DNA of 64,000 nt from Diphasiastrum complanatum (GCA_029204225.1 CM055094.1:13828928-13892927); one strand, 5' to 3'. Numbered from the stretch's first letter, positions 34,101 to 44,569 are shown. Numbers and translations: made by a program. Notes: generated by a model from the sequence alone, not told the origin.

Positions 34101-35106
34101 CGGTATAGATTACCTTCCTATCACCATCAAATGCCATTAAAGATGAAAAATACTCTTTATGATATGTCATATGAGAAGTGGCTCCACTATCAATCCACCA
34201 AGGATCAATGTCTCCATGATTAGCCAACAAGCAAGATGACATAACAAAAGCATCATTTGAAAGAAGCTCATCCCCACCCTCATCAATAGTTAGATTGGTT
34301 TGCTTTTCCCCTTGATCCCTCTTTTTCTTAAAACAATCACTAGCAAAATGCCCTTTGACTCCACAATAGAAACATTTTAGCTTAGATCTATCCTTCTTTT
34401 TGCCAAAAGTAGAGTGCTCACCTTGGTCTTGCCCTTTAGACCAATTGCTTTTACCTTTGCCCTTGAACTTGCCTTTAGAGAACATTGCCTCCTCTTCTCC
34501 TCCTTGAGATGTAGAAGATGCTCCCACTCTTGCTTGCAACCTGAATTCTTCAGCCAACAAGACCTCTTGCAAGTCTCCAACACTTGGTAAACATTTTTGG
34601 ATAGCATAACTTTGAACAAGATTAGCATGATCATCCAACAAGCCATTGAGAATCACTTGAACAAGCTCCTCATTATTTATGCCATCATTAATGCATGCTA
34701 ACTCATCATTCAATGCTTTAACTCTCAAAACAAAAGCATGTCCATTCTCACTCTTCTTTTGCATACAAGAAAAGATTTGCCTTCTTAAAGTCAACACTCT
34801 AGAAGTAGACTTGGATTCATAAACCTTCTTCAAGGCTTCCCAAGCTTCACTAGATGATGTGCACTTACCAACCTCTTTGATAAGCTCATTTGTCACATTC
34901 ATCTTGATCATGTGAAGGGCTTTCTTTGCCCTCTTGTCATACCTCAATTGTTCTTGAGGTGCCAAAGGTCTCTCCTCCACACCTACAACAATATCCATCA
35001 ACTCATTCATCTCAAGCAAAGACTCCATCCTTACTTTCCAAGTAGAATAGTTGAGGGAGGTAAGCCTATCATTGCTTTCCAACATGTAGCCTCCATTTGT
35101 AGCCAT
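31156..35106 (-). CDS. copia Gag-Pol polyprotein, 1,316 aa, intact
   Basis: One uninterrupted frame with all copia domains in order. Gag: about residues 1-260, with a CCHC knuckle at 245-258 (CFYCGVKGHFASDC). Protease: active site DSGATSHMT at 306-314. Integrase: HHCC finger (H439, H444, C473, C476), catalytic Asp503, Asp565 and Glu601. Reverse transcriptase: about 830-1075 with YVDD at 992-995. RNase H: Asp1156, Glu1197, Asp1234. Gag, protease, integrase, reverse transcriptase and RNase H are expected to be released by self-cleavage inside cytoplasmic particles. The start Met begins MATNGGYML, also found in the gag relic at 19,054. Length fits full plant copia polyproteins. No frameshift or missing residue was seen. 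Confidence 0.97.
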   Translation of the reverse strand: MATNGGYMLESNDRLTSLNYSTWKVRMESLLEMNELMDIVVGVEERPLAPQEQLRYDKRAKKALHMIKMNVTNELIKEVGKCTSSSEAWEALKKVYESKSTSRVLTLRRQIFSCMQKKSENGHAFVLRVKALNDELACINDGINNEELVQVILNGLLDDHANLVQSYAIQKCLPSVGDLQEVLLAEEFRLQARVGASSTSQGGEEEAMFSKGKFKGKGKSNWSKGQDQGEHSTFGKKKDRSKLKCFYCGVKGHFASDCFKKKRDQGEKQTNLTIDEGGDELLSNDAFVMSSCLLANHGDIDPWWIDSGATSHMTYHKEYFSSLMAFDGDRKVIYTANDGECAIKGIGTIPISLSTNRNIELKDVLLIPSITKNLLSVSQMLDKGFKVEFDGDACLIKKGCSIIAKGKRQGKLFKLDACVVANQVGCMANEQMSIQEVWHKRMGHLNYKALEVIAKKEVVRGLPKSLTCLNHVCEECALSKSHRLPYTRSIYRSKMPFSLLHSDIHGVTTISNGGAKMYVTFIDDFSRFCWVYLLKSKDEVFDVFVKFKVAIETQFTTKIKCLRSDNGGEYISNKFKAFCDEHGIKREYTCPRTPQQNGVAERKNRTLCESAKAMRLNANLPKPFWSDALLCANFLCNRWPSVVLEGKTPFEALFGTKPNVKFLRTFGCICYFNITLDDRTKEDPSSRKGIFVGYSEVSKAYRIYVPSIKKVFTSRDVIFDEGNIPKVVSSDDGVVATNVLDDNGVDDTLDVDVEEASSSQIPRRTPRHKVKPSRLTYDGKGKQVVDGSNYAFLTSFDVPSCVDEARQEEEWIQAMDLEFEALMKNNTWRLVELPKGKSAIGCKWIFKVKTNQDGSINKLKARLVAKGYAQEHGIDYEETFAPVAKMVSIRVIISLATLYGWDLWQLDISNAFLNGDLEEEVYMEQPESYVSHSKPNHVCFLQKSLYGLKQAPRSWYARLNSFLLSQNFTMSEYDHSLYFRISANDVTILLIYVDDIILSGGNKEDIEDIKKALKKEFELHDLGLLSYILGIEVIRTSQITFISQEKYAISILNRFHMVDANPIDTPMESHVKLTIRGNERSFEDITLYRKLIGSLIYLTITRPDLSYCVGRLSQFMQDPSIEHWKLGKRILRYISGTKDFGIVYRGSSPNLFGFSDSDFAGDLMDRKSINAHAIFIGDGAISWMSKKQATISLSSSEAEYKALTSCTKEMVWIKRMIMELHLLDFSESPIIFCDNLSAQSLASNPVFHARSKHIEVAYHFVREQVLAKEIKLEHVPSKECVADIFTKALGKDLFFKHRTSLGVLSKSMLKLVEEGV
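31161..31170 (-). other. polypurine tract of the intact copia
   Basis: The minus strand reads GAAGAGGGAG immediately upstream of the 3' LTR, as required to prime plus-strand DNA synthesis. It overlaps the last codons of the polyprotein. Confidence 0.9.
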
Positions 35107-35703
35107 GTTGCAATGATTGATCTCTGATCTTTGACCTGTTCCAATGCACTAAGCACTCTCTTGAATCAACAAATGAAACACAAGAAGAAATCACAAAGAT
35201 TTGGAACCTAAAACCTTACTTTTTCTCTCTTTTCCTCACTTTTTCCTTAATTTTAGCCACTAGTTTTATGATTTCTTGATCAAACCAAGACCAAACCTCA
35301 ATATACTTGCTTTTCCCTCACTCCTAAGATTGAAATACACTCTTGAATCATTCAGCAAACTGAAAATCAGAGGGTTACATCAATTTTGAAGTTTTTGACA
35401 TGAAGAAGCAAGAAATTGAATCAAAAAACTATATGCTAGAATGGAAAACTAATAGGATCTTGTTGGATCTTGCATCTCCCTCTTTCCAAAACAATTTTTG
35501 TCTCCTTATTCTGATAAGTACAGAGGGAATTCGCCCTACTTCAATTGAAATGCATACAAATGATGTTTTGATCACAAAGATCCAATTTCTACACATAAAT
35601 CAACAAGATTTTTAGCTAGAAACTTGATTGGAATGCTACAAAAGCAAACTCGCCCACAAATCTCTTCTAAATCTGGCAAAACCTGCACATTTGGCCGCCT
35701 AAT

Positions 35704-35715
35704 GCTCTGATACCA
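35704..35715 (-). other. primer-binding site of the intact copia
   Basis: The minus strand reads TGGTATCAGAGC, twelve bases complementary to the 3' end of initiator tRNA-Met, directly abutting the 5' LTR at 35,716. Confidence 0.95.
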
Positions 35716-36368
35716 TGTGAAAAACTCAGATCCAAAAGATGCTAAAGTTTCATAAAGATCTTGGCCATGGAAGTTATGCACATCTAGATTGAAAAAATGA
35801 TAGAAATTGTGATGTTAAGCATACTAAACATCAACTAAACATCAAAATCTGATCATAAGCTTCCACAAACAGAAACTTGCTGTCCCTGTCCGTACTTCAG
35901 AGCCTACAACCTGCATTTCACACGTGTGAAGCCATAGCAACAAAGAAATCACAATTCTAGTGGCTAGAATGCAAGATATGAACAAAAAAGTGAGAGAGAA
36001 GAAGATGGACCTTCAAAGAGCATAACATTCATTCAATAGAATGAAAATGAGATGTGTACATACTCGTGGAGATGGCTATTTATAGCAGCCATAGTGCCTC
36101 TTGGCCACTTGTCTTATGATAGGCTAAAATTGGGGTCCAATAGGATTCACCCATATACCTAGAAATTTGGTCAAATAGGAATGCACCAAATTATGAGCCA
36201 ATAGAAGAGCTCCACACTCGACCTCCTCTAATTAATGTGACCTCAAAAGTAGTGTACACATACTTTGGGCCTCTACATACATGTATGAACCTATCTCTAA
36301 CTTTTATTTGGCCATAGGCCTACAAAATCTCAAGTTAGGAAAATACTACTAGTTGACAATTTTTCACA
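35716..36368 (-). repeat. 5' LTR of the intact copia (653 bp)
   Basis: Read leftward it carries U3 from 36,368, the TATA box at 36,076-36,085, and R-U5 to 35,716. By eye it is identical to the 3' LTR. About 600 bp of untranslated leader separate it from the polyprotein start at 35,106. Confidence 0.97.
36076..36085 (-). promoter_or_regulatory. LTR promoter TATA box
   Basis: The minus strand reads CTATAAATAG about 283-292 bp into the 5' LTR. It is the best core-promoter match in the element, and the 3' LTR carries the same box at 30,868-30,877. Transcription would begin roughly 25-30 bp further left. Confidence 0.8.
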
Positions 36369-36999
36369 TTTAGCCCTTATGGGGTCGTAATTCATGTTTG
36401 TCAAGGTCAAAGGCATGTGAAAATATGTTTAGCTCTTATGGGTAATTTAATTTGGTCAAGGTCTAGGGCCCATCATTGGTAGGACAAAGTTTGAACATTG
36501 TCTTTATGAGCCATGTTAGTGGTTGCCACATTTGCAAGCCCCCTGGGATAGATTACCTAGCTTACGGTAGGTATCTTCTTCTCTTTTACACTCGTCTCGT
36601 AATTGCTCTACTCTCCTGGTAAGGATACTTTGATAACCTTCTGCTTCTCCGTGCTATTCATCACTCTGAGTTGTAAAGAGGCTGTGATAGATTACGGATG
36701 CATTGAAGTCCAGCGATGGATAGCAATGATACATTTTGATAATTGAAACCATCCATTATGTCTCAATAGGCAGCGAAGATCTCTCATAGTATAGCCCTTC
36801 CGCCTGTCAACAAAGGTTAGATCACTGGAGAGGTGCCTAACTATGCATAGATGCTACTTTTAGTTAATTTCCTACTTTCTCCCTTAACTCTACTCACCAC
36901 TATACTACTCCTCTTTAACTCTACTCCTCTATACTAACATTCATCATAGTTTTGGTTGAAGGGAAGGGATGGAGAAGAAGAGATTGAGAAGAGAAGAGA
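36369..36999. other. continuation of the interrupted gypsy LTR region, non-coding
   Basis: No gene. TTTAG at 36,369 is the right target duplication. A block AAAGGCATGTGAAAATATGTTTAG repeats the sequence just left of the copia insertion. At 36,561-36,577 is CTTACGGTAGGTATCTT, and 36,708-36,723 carries GTCCAGCGATGGATAG, the same core as the hairpin array at 19.5 kb; a second core (CAGCGAAG) follows at 36,771. A TGTCAACAAAG motif at about 36,806 matches the LTR start at 29,457. Confidence 0.5.
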
Positions 37000-37560
37000 A
37001 AGAGAGAGAAAGAGAGTGAGGGTGGAGGTTAGCTCAAATGCTCCTTATGCTTGCTAATGGAAAAACATTCACTATGGCAAACAATAAACATGGAAATAGA
37101 AAGCAATAGAAAACACAACCAAGAGCGATAGCAAGTAGTGAATAGCAAATGAGGATGCTTCTCTTCCAAAAATGGTAGAGTTTTCTCCTTCTCATTAAGC
37201 ATGGAAATAGTGTACAAATGGTGCTTTTTATAAAATGGGGAAGGCCCTTGCCCCTCAATCTTATTGGCTAATATTTACAATGATCCTAGCCATTCATCTT
37301 GGACCCAACTTGATCCAAGGGTCCACAAAAAGTACATTAGAAATCACAAGATTCATGTGAGTCCCAGTTTGGACCCAACTCTAAAAAGTGATGTCTAAGT
37401 TTAAAAATGACATTGGGCCTCTAGTTTTATTTTGATTAGAAGGCCCAAGTCAAGTTAATTTTATTTACAACTTCAATTGCGTGCTCATTGGGCCATGGGC
37501 TTATACACGCAGGATGCCATGCCCTCGCAACACATTTTATTGGAGGATTTTATTTATTTA
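37000..37560 (-). mobile_element. LTR-like promoter region
   Basis: Read leftward: a GTGCTCATTGGG...GGGCTTATACACG block (37,483-37,508), then a TTTTATAAAAAG TATA box (37,224-37,235), then a long pyrimidine-rich stretch (CTCTCTTTCTCTC, 36,980-37,020). The order matches the fragments at 4.2-4.58 kb and, inverted, 14.2-14.6 kb. It may be the 3' LTR of the element that contains the broken frame at 37.6-40.7 kb. Confidence 0.5.
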
Positions 37561-37631
37561 CACTTTGTTGGGAATACCCCCAACAAGATCCACGGCCTGA
37601 AGTAGTGCATGTCCCTCGGCACTCTGCCAGT

Positions 37632-40600
37632 TTAGTAGAGCGTTCTCTTGGACCGCCTCTGGTGGATGAGATATCCCGTAACATCTTCCATGAAGTTGAG
37701 ACGGTCCAGTTTCTTCGAGTCCTTTGGCATGTGGAAGGACTTGTGGACTCCTGTCAGCCATTCTTGATCCACCCATGCTTGGAATCGTTTCGTCCAGGGA
37801 TCTCCAAGGAATGCAACTCGGTAATATACGCGAGCGACAAGCAGCTGGTCTTCAACTTTGTTGGCGTGCACCTTATTTGGATCAAAAAATATGGAGGGAA
37901 GGAAATCATCCCATTTTGTTTCAATGCCCATTAAATATTCTAAGTCTTGGGCGTAAGTGGCTGTCGCGCAGACCATGGGATCGGGACAATTGATGTAGTG
38001 ACTAGCGAATGTGGAGAGAGCCCTTCTGGCATCTACATCTGTTGTCCACCCATATTCGGATTTGATGATTGGCCAGTTGAAATTGTTGAGTGTAATCTGG
38101 TCCAGAGGAGTGTCGCATTTCGCTCATGTGGATCTTCTTGGACATGGCAAGAAATGCGTGCTCACCCGTAACTGTTGCGGACTCGTCACATAAGCTCTGA
38201 TGGCCATAGGGTCTCTCTCAAATAACTGTTGTCGCCACCTCGGTTGTGGTTGGAGGGCGGGTAAGGCTTGCAATTCTTTTCCCTTGATGGTCTGAGCTGA
38301 GAATGATATCTGCCAGCTGCCTCTTGATGACTCGTGGGGATATTTGGATAAAAATTCATTGATGTTCTCCTCCACGGACTTCGGTCTTTGGAAGGTTCGA
38401 TTGGCAGATATCGTTCGCGACCCTCTAGATGATGTTGCTTGGCCCTAGTTGGTGGTTGCGCCTTGGCTCTGGTCTCGTGTCTCAGTGGCCGCATCTATCT
38501 GCCCTTGGTCTTGGCCTTGATCTGGTTGAAATCCCCCTGCTGTCTGTAGGCTCTGATCTTGGCTGGTACTAGCCTGTGTAGTGTCAAAATTAGGTGGTGG
38601 TGGAATTACCATGGGTGTGGGCTGGACCTTTGTTTCCATGTATTTCTGGCACGCCTTGAGGGCTTGCTTGGCCTGGGCGAGCTCTTGCGTTGCGCTTGCC
38701 CGATACTTATTGAACTCCACCTGGTAGTTGTTGAGGGTTTGGCTGCACCTGACGCCGTAGAAGATTCATCTCTGATTGGAAAAATGGCCTTGTGTCTGGT
38801 GCAGATTGAGCTAACCAAGCGAGCTTCTCGTCTTGTAAGGCTTTAACCTCAGTCCCTAGGCACGTGTTCTCTGCCTTCAAAAGTGTAAGTTGCTCCTGGA
38901 TGGGGGCAAGTCGTTGGGAGGCTTCAGCTTGAAGCTCCCGCACCTTTGTGGAGGCCTCAGTTAGTGCTTTGGAGAGGCTTTGAATATAGGCCCTCCTCCT
39001 TCTGCTACAGCTTGGCAATCTCCTGGTGCCCTGCTTGTTCGTGTTGCTGAGCCAGAATCAGCTCTTGCTGCAGCTTGGTGAGGTCTGCTCGCAGTTGTGT
39101 ATTACTCGTTGCCAATTGTCGTACTCTGCTTTCCATAATAGCTTCGGCTGCTACCGCAACCAGGATCTATTTCTCTAGAGTTTGGTACGTCATCGTTAGA
39201 ACCGTGGGAGCAGCTGGTACACTGGCACTGGTAGGGGCTGGTGTTGTATCGGCCCCGACGACTTGTGAAATTTCGTCATCATTGTCTTTGATCAGGTTTT
39301 CATCTGTCCTGACACCAGCTGGGACAGTAGGGTCAACTCGATCTGGTGATGCTACAAAAACTGTTTGTACAAATGCATCATCAGGCAGTGGTTGGCTGCC
39401 CTCAACAACCTTTGGCGAAGCAGGTGGGGTGTGAGAAACAATTGTGGAAACAGGGGTGAGGATGGTTTGTCCGAACGAGAGGATGAGAGGAATAGTGAGA
39501 AACTGAAGGGTGGTGTGGAGTATGGAAGAAGGTGAGGATGGAGCAGAAAGTGTTTGGCGTGGGGGTGAAAAATTGATAACTTGCATCCATGCCAAAGTGT
39601 CGGGGGACCGTTGCGAATCAGAAGGGTTGAATGTGAGAGGAGCAACGGTGGTGGCAGGAGTAATGGAAGATGCGATGGTGATGGATGGAGCAGCGGACAC
39701 TGGAAGAGAAGTAGGAGTGGTATCAACAGAAGAAACAGGGATGGAGACAGAAACAGATGTGGATGGAATAGGAAGAGAGGTAGCGACAACAAAAATTGGA
39801 GTGGGGGGTTGCATGGAAGAATAAGTGACGATGGTTGATGGAGTAGTTAGTGCGGCAGTGGAGACACGTCGTAGGGTAACAGGTGGAGATGTGGATGTAG
39901 AGACAGCTTTGTTGGCCGTTGTGTTAATGACTACAAGTTGGGAGGAGGTAGATGCTTGAGATGGTGGGTAAAGGTTAGTATGTGACACAAGGGTAGACAA
40001 GAGGGATGAGTGTTGGAAACCGTGCACTTTCGCCTCGAGAAGTGCACAGGCAAAGTTACACAACAGGGGACCTGCTGCGATTTGCTTACGGTTGTTGGAT
40101 TAAATGGAGTTTGTTAGTTCTCAAATAAGGAAGCTATGCCAGTCGTATGGCACAATGGAGGGGTTAGGAAATTCCAGAAAGGATTTCACTATCTGACTTA
40201 GCAGCGTAGACTGGATTCTGTCCTTGCAAAATGTTGAAATAACCAAAAAGTTATTCAACAGATGCGCAGTTGCCTGAATGACGGGTTTCGTGATAGCTTC
40301 TATCAGGTAGCCATTGTTAGTCTGGATGGGGATTTCTGGTGTGGTTTGGGTGACGAATGGCTTGATCAGAGCTTTGGCTTGGCGATGGAAGATGGGTTGA
40401 CGATCATCGGACGTAATGCCAACGGTGATCATCGAGTCGGCGTTAATCCTGACCTTGTACATGGTACCTTGGTAGAGGAAGTGAAAACGAGCCTTGTCCT
40501 CGTCCCAAGTGGCGTAAGCATGAAGGGCGAGGCCCATGTTAATCTCTGAATGGAAGAGCGCCGAGTAAAAACCCATTGCTTCAAGGAGTGGGCCGGCTGT

Positions 40601-40717
40601 CTGCAGCCATGGTTGGATTAGAGTGTTAGAGGGTAGAGGCCAAATATGCGTGGCCTCGGGGATGTCATGCTGGATCACCTATTTGGCGTCAGAGTCTTCA
40701 GAGGATGAGGAGGCCAT
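37632..40717 (-). pseudogene. long broken multi-domain reading frame, probably a transposon accessory ORF
   Basis: From a Met at 40,717 (MASSSSEDSD) one frame stays open to 39,167 except for three stops. It continues after frameshifts through 39,160-38,445 and, with more breaks, to 37,632. In order: an N-terminal domain (FYSALFHSEINMGLALHAYA, FLYQGTMYKVRINADSMI) that loosely resembles the plant transposon-associated 'putative plant transposon protein' domain; a ~290-residue Ser/Thr/Pro/Val-rich linker; a coiled coil (QLRADLTKLQQELILAQQ, LQAEASQRLAPIQEQLTLLK); a Gln/Pro-rich stretch; and a C-terminal globular part with FLPSIFFDPNKVHANKVEDQ. Base composition is richer in GC than the neighbours. 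A TATA box lies 260 bp upstream. It may be an extra ORF of the gypsy upstream of it (after integrase) or the first ORF of a separate element. Confidence 0.5.
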
Positions 40718-40979
40718 ATTAGCAATGATGATTAGTGGTCGAAAAAGTCAAAAAAGTAGAAAAAATGATGGAAAATGGAAAAAGATGTGGAAACAGTAGA
40801 AAACTGAGAATAATGAGTGCTAGATGACAATGATTGTAGTTCAGAGCGCAGATCGGTGTTTAATATGAGTAGATGACAGTTGGTAGGAAGTTTGGTTGAA
40901 AACAGAAAACTTGGTATTTTCAGTGGAAATTTCGGCAGAGCTTCGCTAGCAAAGGTAACAAATGACTCGAATTCAGCCC

Positions 40980-40987
40980 TTATATAG
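40980..40987 (-). promoter_or_regulatory. TATA box upstream of the broken long ORF
   Basis: The minus strand reads CGCTATATAAGGG about 265 bp upstream of the MASSSSEDSD start. It is a better match than usual for this AT-rich DNA. Whether it is the promoter of an LTR lying between 41.8 and 40.8 kb or of a separate gene cannot be decided here. Confidence 0.5.
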
Positions 40988-41090
40988 CGGAATTTAGAGT
41001 GCGTATTAGGTGAAATTCACTTTCCCTTGTTCAGTTCCACCCAAATTTTGGCAGGCACCTTCTTTACAAAATTCTAAGACCTCAGGAAAG

Positions 41091-41315
41091 TCTGCGAGAG
41101 TTCAGAAGGTGATTCGACTACTATGCACAGGTTCTGCGAGGGTTCAGGCTGTCTGCGAGGGTTCAACTCTTGCAGGAAGTGATCTCTCACACAACTTGTT
41201 CCTGTGATTGGAGTTTCAAAATCAGATCATGTAGGCAAGCTGATTTCACTGCTCTGATTCCATTTAGACACCTTGAGAGAGTTGGTAAGTTGATTTTGAT
41301 GCTCTGCGAGGGTTC
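41091..41315 (+). repeat. four short TCTGCGAGRGTTC repeats
   Basis: The 13-mer begins at 41,091, 41,133, 41,152 and 41,303. They lie in the 1-kb non-coding stretch between the gypsy integrase end and the TATA box at 40,980. On the minus strand they would be upstream of that TATA box. Confidence 0.75.
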
Positions 41316-41799
41316 TGAAAATTCTGCTTCTGGAAATTCTTGCATACACTAAAAAAATGATGATTCCTCCATCAAAAACTCTCACAGAGATTTTCATGGA
41401 TGCATCTAGGTTAGATCTGGTGACTGTCCAATTTTCAAGAGTACCTCCCAGGGGATCTCAAAAAATCATGAAAAAAGTGCTCTTTTAGAGTGTTTTTTGA
41501 CAAGATCTCAAAATTTTGTAAACTGGTAATTAGCTTCATCCAGGCTTGATCTAACTGTTGGTAGTGCTCTAGAAATTTTAATGGATTCTTGGTAGTAGAT
41601 CCCTTAGTCAATCTGATGATCTGCTTTCTTAACCTATCAGGGCCTGGATCCTCCTTGGATTTTGATAGATTTCCCTGATCTTGCCAGATCTGGCTGAATC
41701 TTGATGGATTTAGCTTGGTTTGGCTTGAACTTCTTAGATCTAGCGGTGATGGCTAAGCAGATTAGCCTTTTGTAATGAGCCACTCCCAATCTGGATCTG

Positions 41800-43270
41800 T
41801 CTTACTGTCGTGGCCAGTACTTGTGCAACCGGCTACCATTGATGGGTGTGTCGAATGGCGTCCCATCAAGCTGTTCTAAGTTCATGGCTCCATGATTAAG
41901 AATTTCCTTGATCTTAAGAGGACCTTTACCCGTGAATTCTAACTTCCCCTTGATCGCCTTGGTTTATACATCAGGACCAAATCTCCTGAACGAAGATCCT
42001 TCTTTTGTAATCTGCGATCATGCCAAGCTTTGCGTCTTTCCTTTTCAGCTGCCAATGCATGCATAGCTAGTAAGCATGTTTCACAGAGTTTATGCAGAGC
42101 TTCGTGGCGTAGCTATAGATATTTGGACTCATTAAGACGTTGCGCGGTAGAAATCCTTAATGAAGGAACTAGAAACTCTACTAGCATCACAGCATCTTGA
42201 CCATATACCAATTAGAAAGGTGTTTGATCAGTGCTCCCTTTATATGCTATCCTGAATGCCCACAGTGCAACATGCAACTTGTGTTCCCAATCTGATCTGC
42301 TAGCTTCAACTGTTTTTGTGAGCACGCTACACAGGATCTTATTGGATGATTCTGCTTGCCCATTACCACAAGGATAAGAAGACGTAATGGTTCTGTGGAT
42401 CACGAAGATTTCCTCCAACAGGACCTTGATGGTCTCGTTGATGACATGGCTTCCGCGATCACTGACTAGTTCCACCGGGCATCCGAAGTGCACAATGATA
42501 TTTTCATAAAAGAACTTGGCAATGGTCCTAGCATTAGCTACTCTTACTGCCTTGGACCCATTTGGTGAGGTAGTCTGTGGCTACGATTATGTATCGAGCC
42601 TGGGAACTCCTTGCTGCAGGGTGAATTGGACCAATATAATCCAATCCCCATTTTTCGAACGGTGCTTGGTCTAAGACTGGGTACAGTAAATCATAGTTCA
42701 ATCTTGTTGGTCTCTTTGCCCTTTGGCACACATCGCACTTTTCAAATATTCCTCTGTGTCTTTATGAATTGTTGGCCACCAACATCTTGATTGCAGAATC
42801 TTGCGAACTGTAATGTCAGATGCAAAATGACCTCCACCCATGCCTTCACGTAAAATAAGGTAGCATCTGTCAGCTCATCGTCGGGTTGGGTTGCAATCTC
42901 CTTTCCCTTGATTCGTGACACATGATCTGACATGTAGTGTTGTTTTCTCTTGTGAACTACCTATCCAAAAATCAAATTCCAACAACAAAAGGAGCCATAT
43001 GGTGATTATCCCAGTGTTGCAAGTTTTATTAACGAAATATAGCAAGGGTTGATGGTTCGTATAAAAAGCAAAATGTGTGGCCATCAAATAGTGTCGAAAC
43101 TTCTTAACCGCATAGATCATTGCCAGTGCTTCCCGCTCTGTGGTTGAATGATTCATTTCGGTATCACTGAGCTGTCGACTTGCAAATCAGATTGGAAAAT
43201 CTTTTTTGTTTTCACCTGGCTGGGTTAAGACTGCTCCAACTGCATACTTCGATGCATTCGTATGCACGTG
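41800..43270 (-). pseudogene. gypsy RNase H - integrase, broken
   Basis: In minus-strand order: RNase H remains (FHVHTNASKYAVGAVLTQPG with Asn for the catalytic Asp; TTEREALAMIYAVKKFRHYL); HHCC finger (WWPTIHKDTEEYL, then KCDVCQRAK); integrase core with GLDYIGP, ATDYLTKW, SDRGSHV and GQAESSNK, so the DDE residues are present; and the C-terminal region around 42,000-41,810. Each domain is in a different frame, with several shifts. It is the same lineage as the relic at 27-29 kb. Reverse transcriptase is missing upstream. Confidence 0.85.
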
Positions 43271-43274
43271 GAAC

Positions 43275-44569
43275 TCAATGGACCAATTGCGTGGTCGTAA
43301 GATTGGTGCAACCAATCATTTTGATCAATGTGTAGTGGTGAGCCCGTTTGCGGTTCCCGTTCGACGCTGACTGGAGGTTCTGTGGGAATGTTTCGTTCTT
43401 GCTCTTTTTTCTCCTCTTGTGCTTTTTTACCCATTGTCTTATTTTCTGGTACTGTCTTCTCTCTTCTCTCACATTTGGATATGGCACTGAAGTTGAGGGT
43501 TGGTCAGTGACCGATGGTGGTGGTGAGGGAGCCACTTCCTTCCTCTTTTGTGCTCGTGTAACAACTAACACAGAAGTGTGGTCTTGTCGACCTTTCGATG
43601 GTGTCCCCGCTGGAACTGCTGGTTGCTGTATGGCAATGAGGTTAAGAGGTGCACTGGCTCAAAGTTTAAAGGGAGAATTCTTGAAGTAGTGTCCATAACC
43701 GCAATCCTGGCAGGAGGTTGTATATTTTCCCTTGTAGGGACATTCTGCAATTCTTTGTCCCTCTCCGCATCTGTAGCAGCCGTAATTTCTTCCACCTTGA
43801 CGTTGAGTTTGAGCTGCATAGGCCGAAACATATTCATTATGACAGGATCCATAAATGGTTCATCTGGTCCATACCACTGCTGCTGCTCAGGTTGAGGTGG
43901 CATTTGCATTTCTTGTTCCGCTGCTGTCAAGGTTTACATGGGCCACTTGTTGATTGGCTGGCCCTGGTGGAGCAGGTAAGGCCATGCATTGTGGTTGATT
44001 GGGTGCGGCGTACCTTGGTGCCACGTTAGGTGCCCCTTGCTGATAAGGATAAGAAGTCTGATAAGGACTTCTCTTCTGTTGAACAACCCTGGAGTCAAAT
44101 GGGCAAAATGTTGTATTGTGCGATGTTGCATTGCACAGATGGCAAAATCTACATGCCAGTATCAGATATTGCTTTACAACTGAAAACTCGTTTGCTGTAT
44201 GGTTTTGTGTGCATACTGAACACCATACATTTTCTCATCGAGGATACTGCAGCTGGTTTGGTTCTGGTTGATGTGGAGTTACTATTACAGTTCCTTGTAA
44301 GGCCTTTAGTTTCTGGTCAAACTACGCCGTAAGTTGCTCCATCTGCTGTTTGTGTAATTTTGTCATTTGCTCCAATAGCAGTTATGTGGATAGAGAAAGA
44401 TGTGTTTGATGATGATGATGCGATCGAGGGAGTAGGAGAGTGTGGGTGAAAGGATATTCATCATCAGATCCCTCATCCTCTTCTCTGATGCTTCCATAGC
44501 TTCTTGCAGAGTAGCATACTGCTCCCGTCGTTTCAGTTGAGAAACTGAATTAAGTTGTTGTGAATACAA
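43275..44569 (-). pseudogene. gypsy gag region with two degenerate zinc knuckles
   Basis: Minus-strand Gag remains: LQEAMEASEKRMRDLMMNI near 44,500; a Pro/Gln-rich middle; then CYRCGEGQRIAEC (43,790-43,750), which has lost the His and one residue of a CCHC knuckle, and CQDCGYGHYFKNS (43,715-43,675), where the last Cys is Ser. A Lys-rich tail (KKHKRRKKSK) follows. The frame then joins RNase H sequence at about 43,272 with no protease or reverse transcriptase between. Confidence 0.7.

Larger units (their letters stand above)
30508..36368 (-). mobile_element. complete Ty1/copia retrotransposon, 5,861 bp
   Basis: A full-length element transcribed leftward. The two 653-bp LTRs look identical throughout and end in a 9-bp inverted repeat (TGTGAAAAA / TTTTTCACA). 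The 5-bp target duplication TTTAG is present at 30,503-30,507 and 36,369-36,373. A TATA box lies in the 5' LTR, the primer-binding site directly abuts it, a single 1,316-codon Gag-Pol frame fills the interior, and a polypurine tract abuts the 3' LTR. Identical LTRs mean a recent insertion, since both are copied from one template. Nothing visible would prevent mobility. It landed in the LTR of an older gypsy relic. Confidence 0.97.

Noticed and set aside
31466..34108. Several + strand frames of 60-115 codons within the copia
   Set aside because: They lie antisense to the intact polyprotein and show no domain of their own.
39510..39838. Open frames on the + strand opposite the long ORF
   Set aside because: They are antisense shadows of the Ser/Thr/Pro-rich linker, whose codons give long antisense frames.
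41240..41262. Primer-binding site at GCTCTGATTCCA
   Set aside because: One mismatch to the iMet site and no LTR start (TG) beside it.
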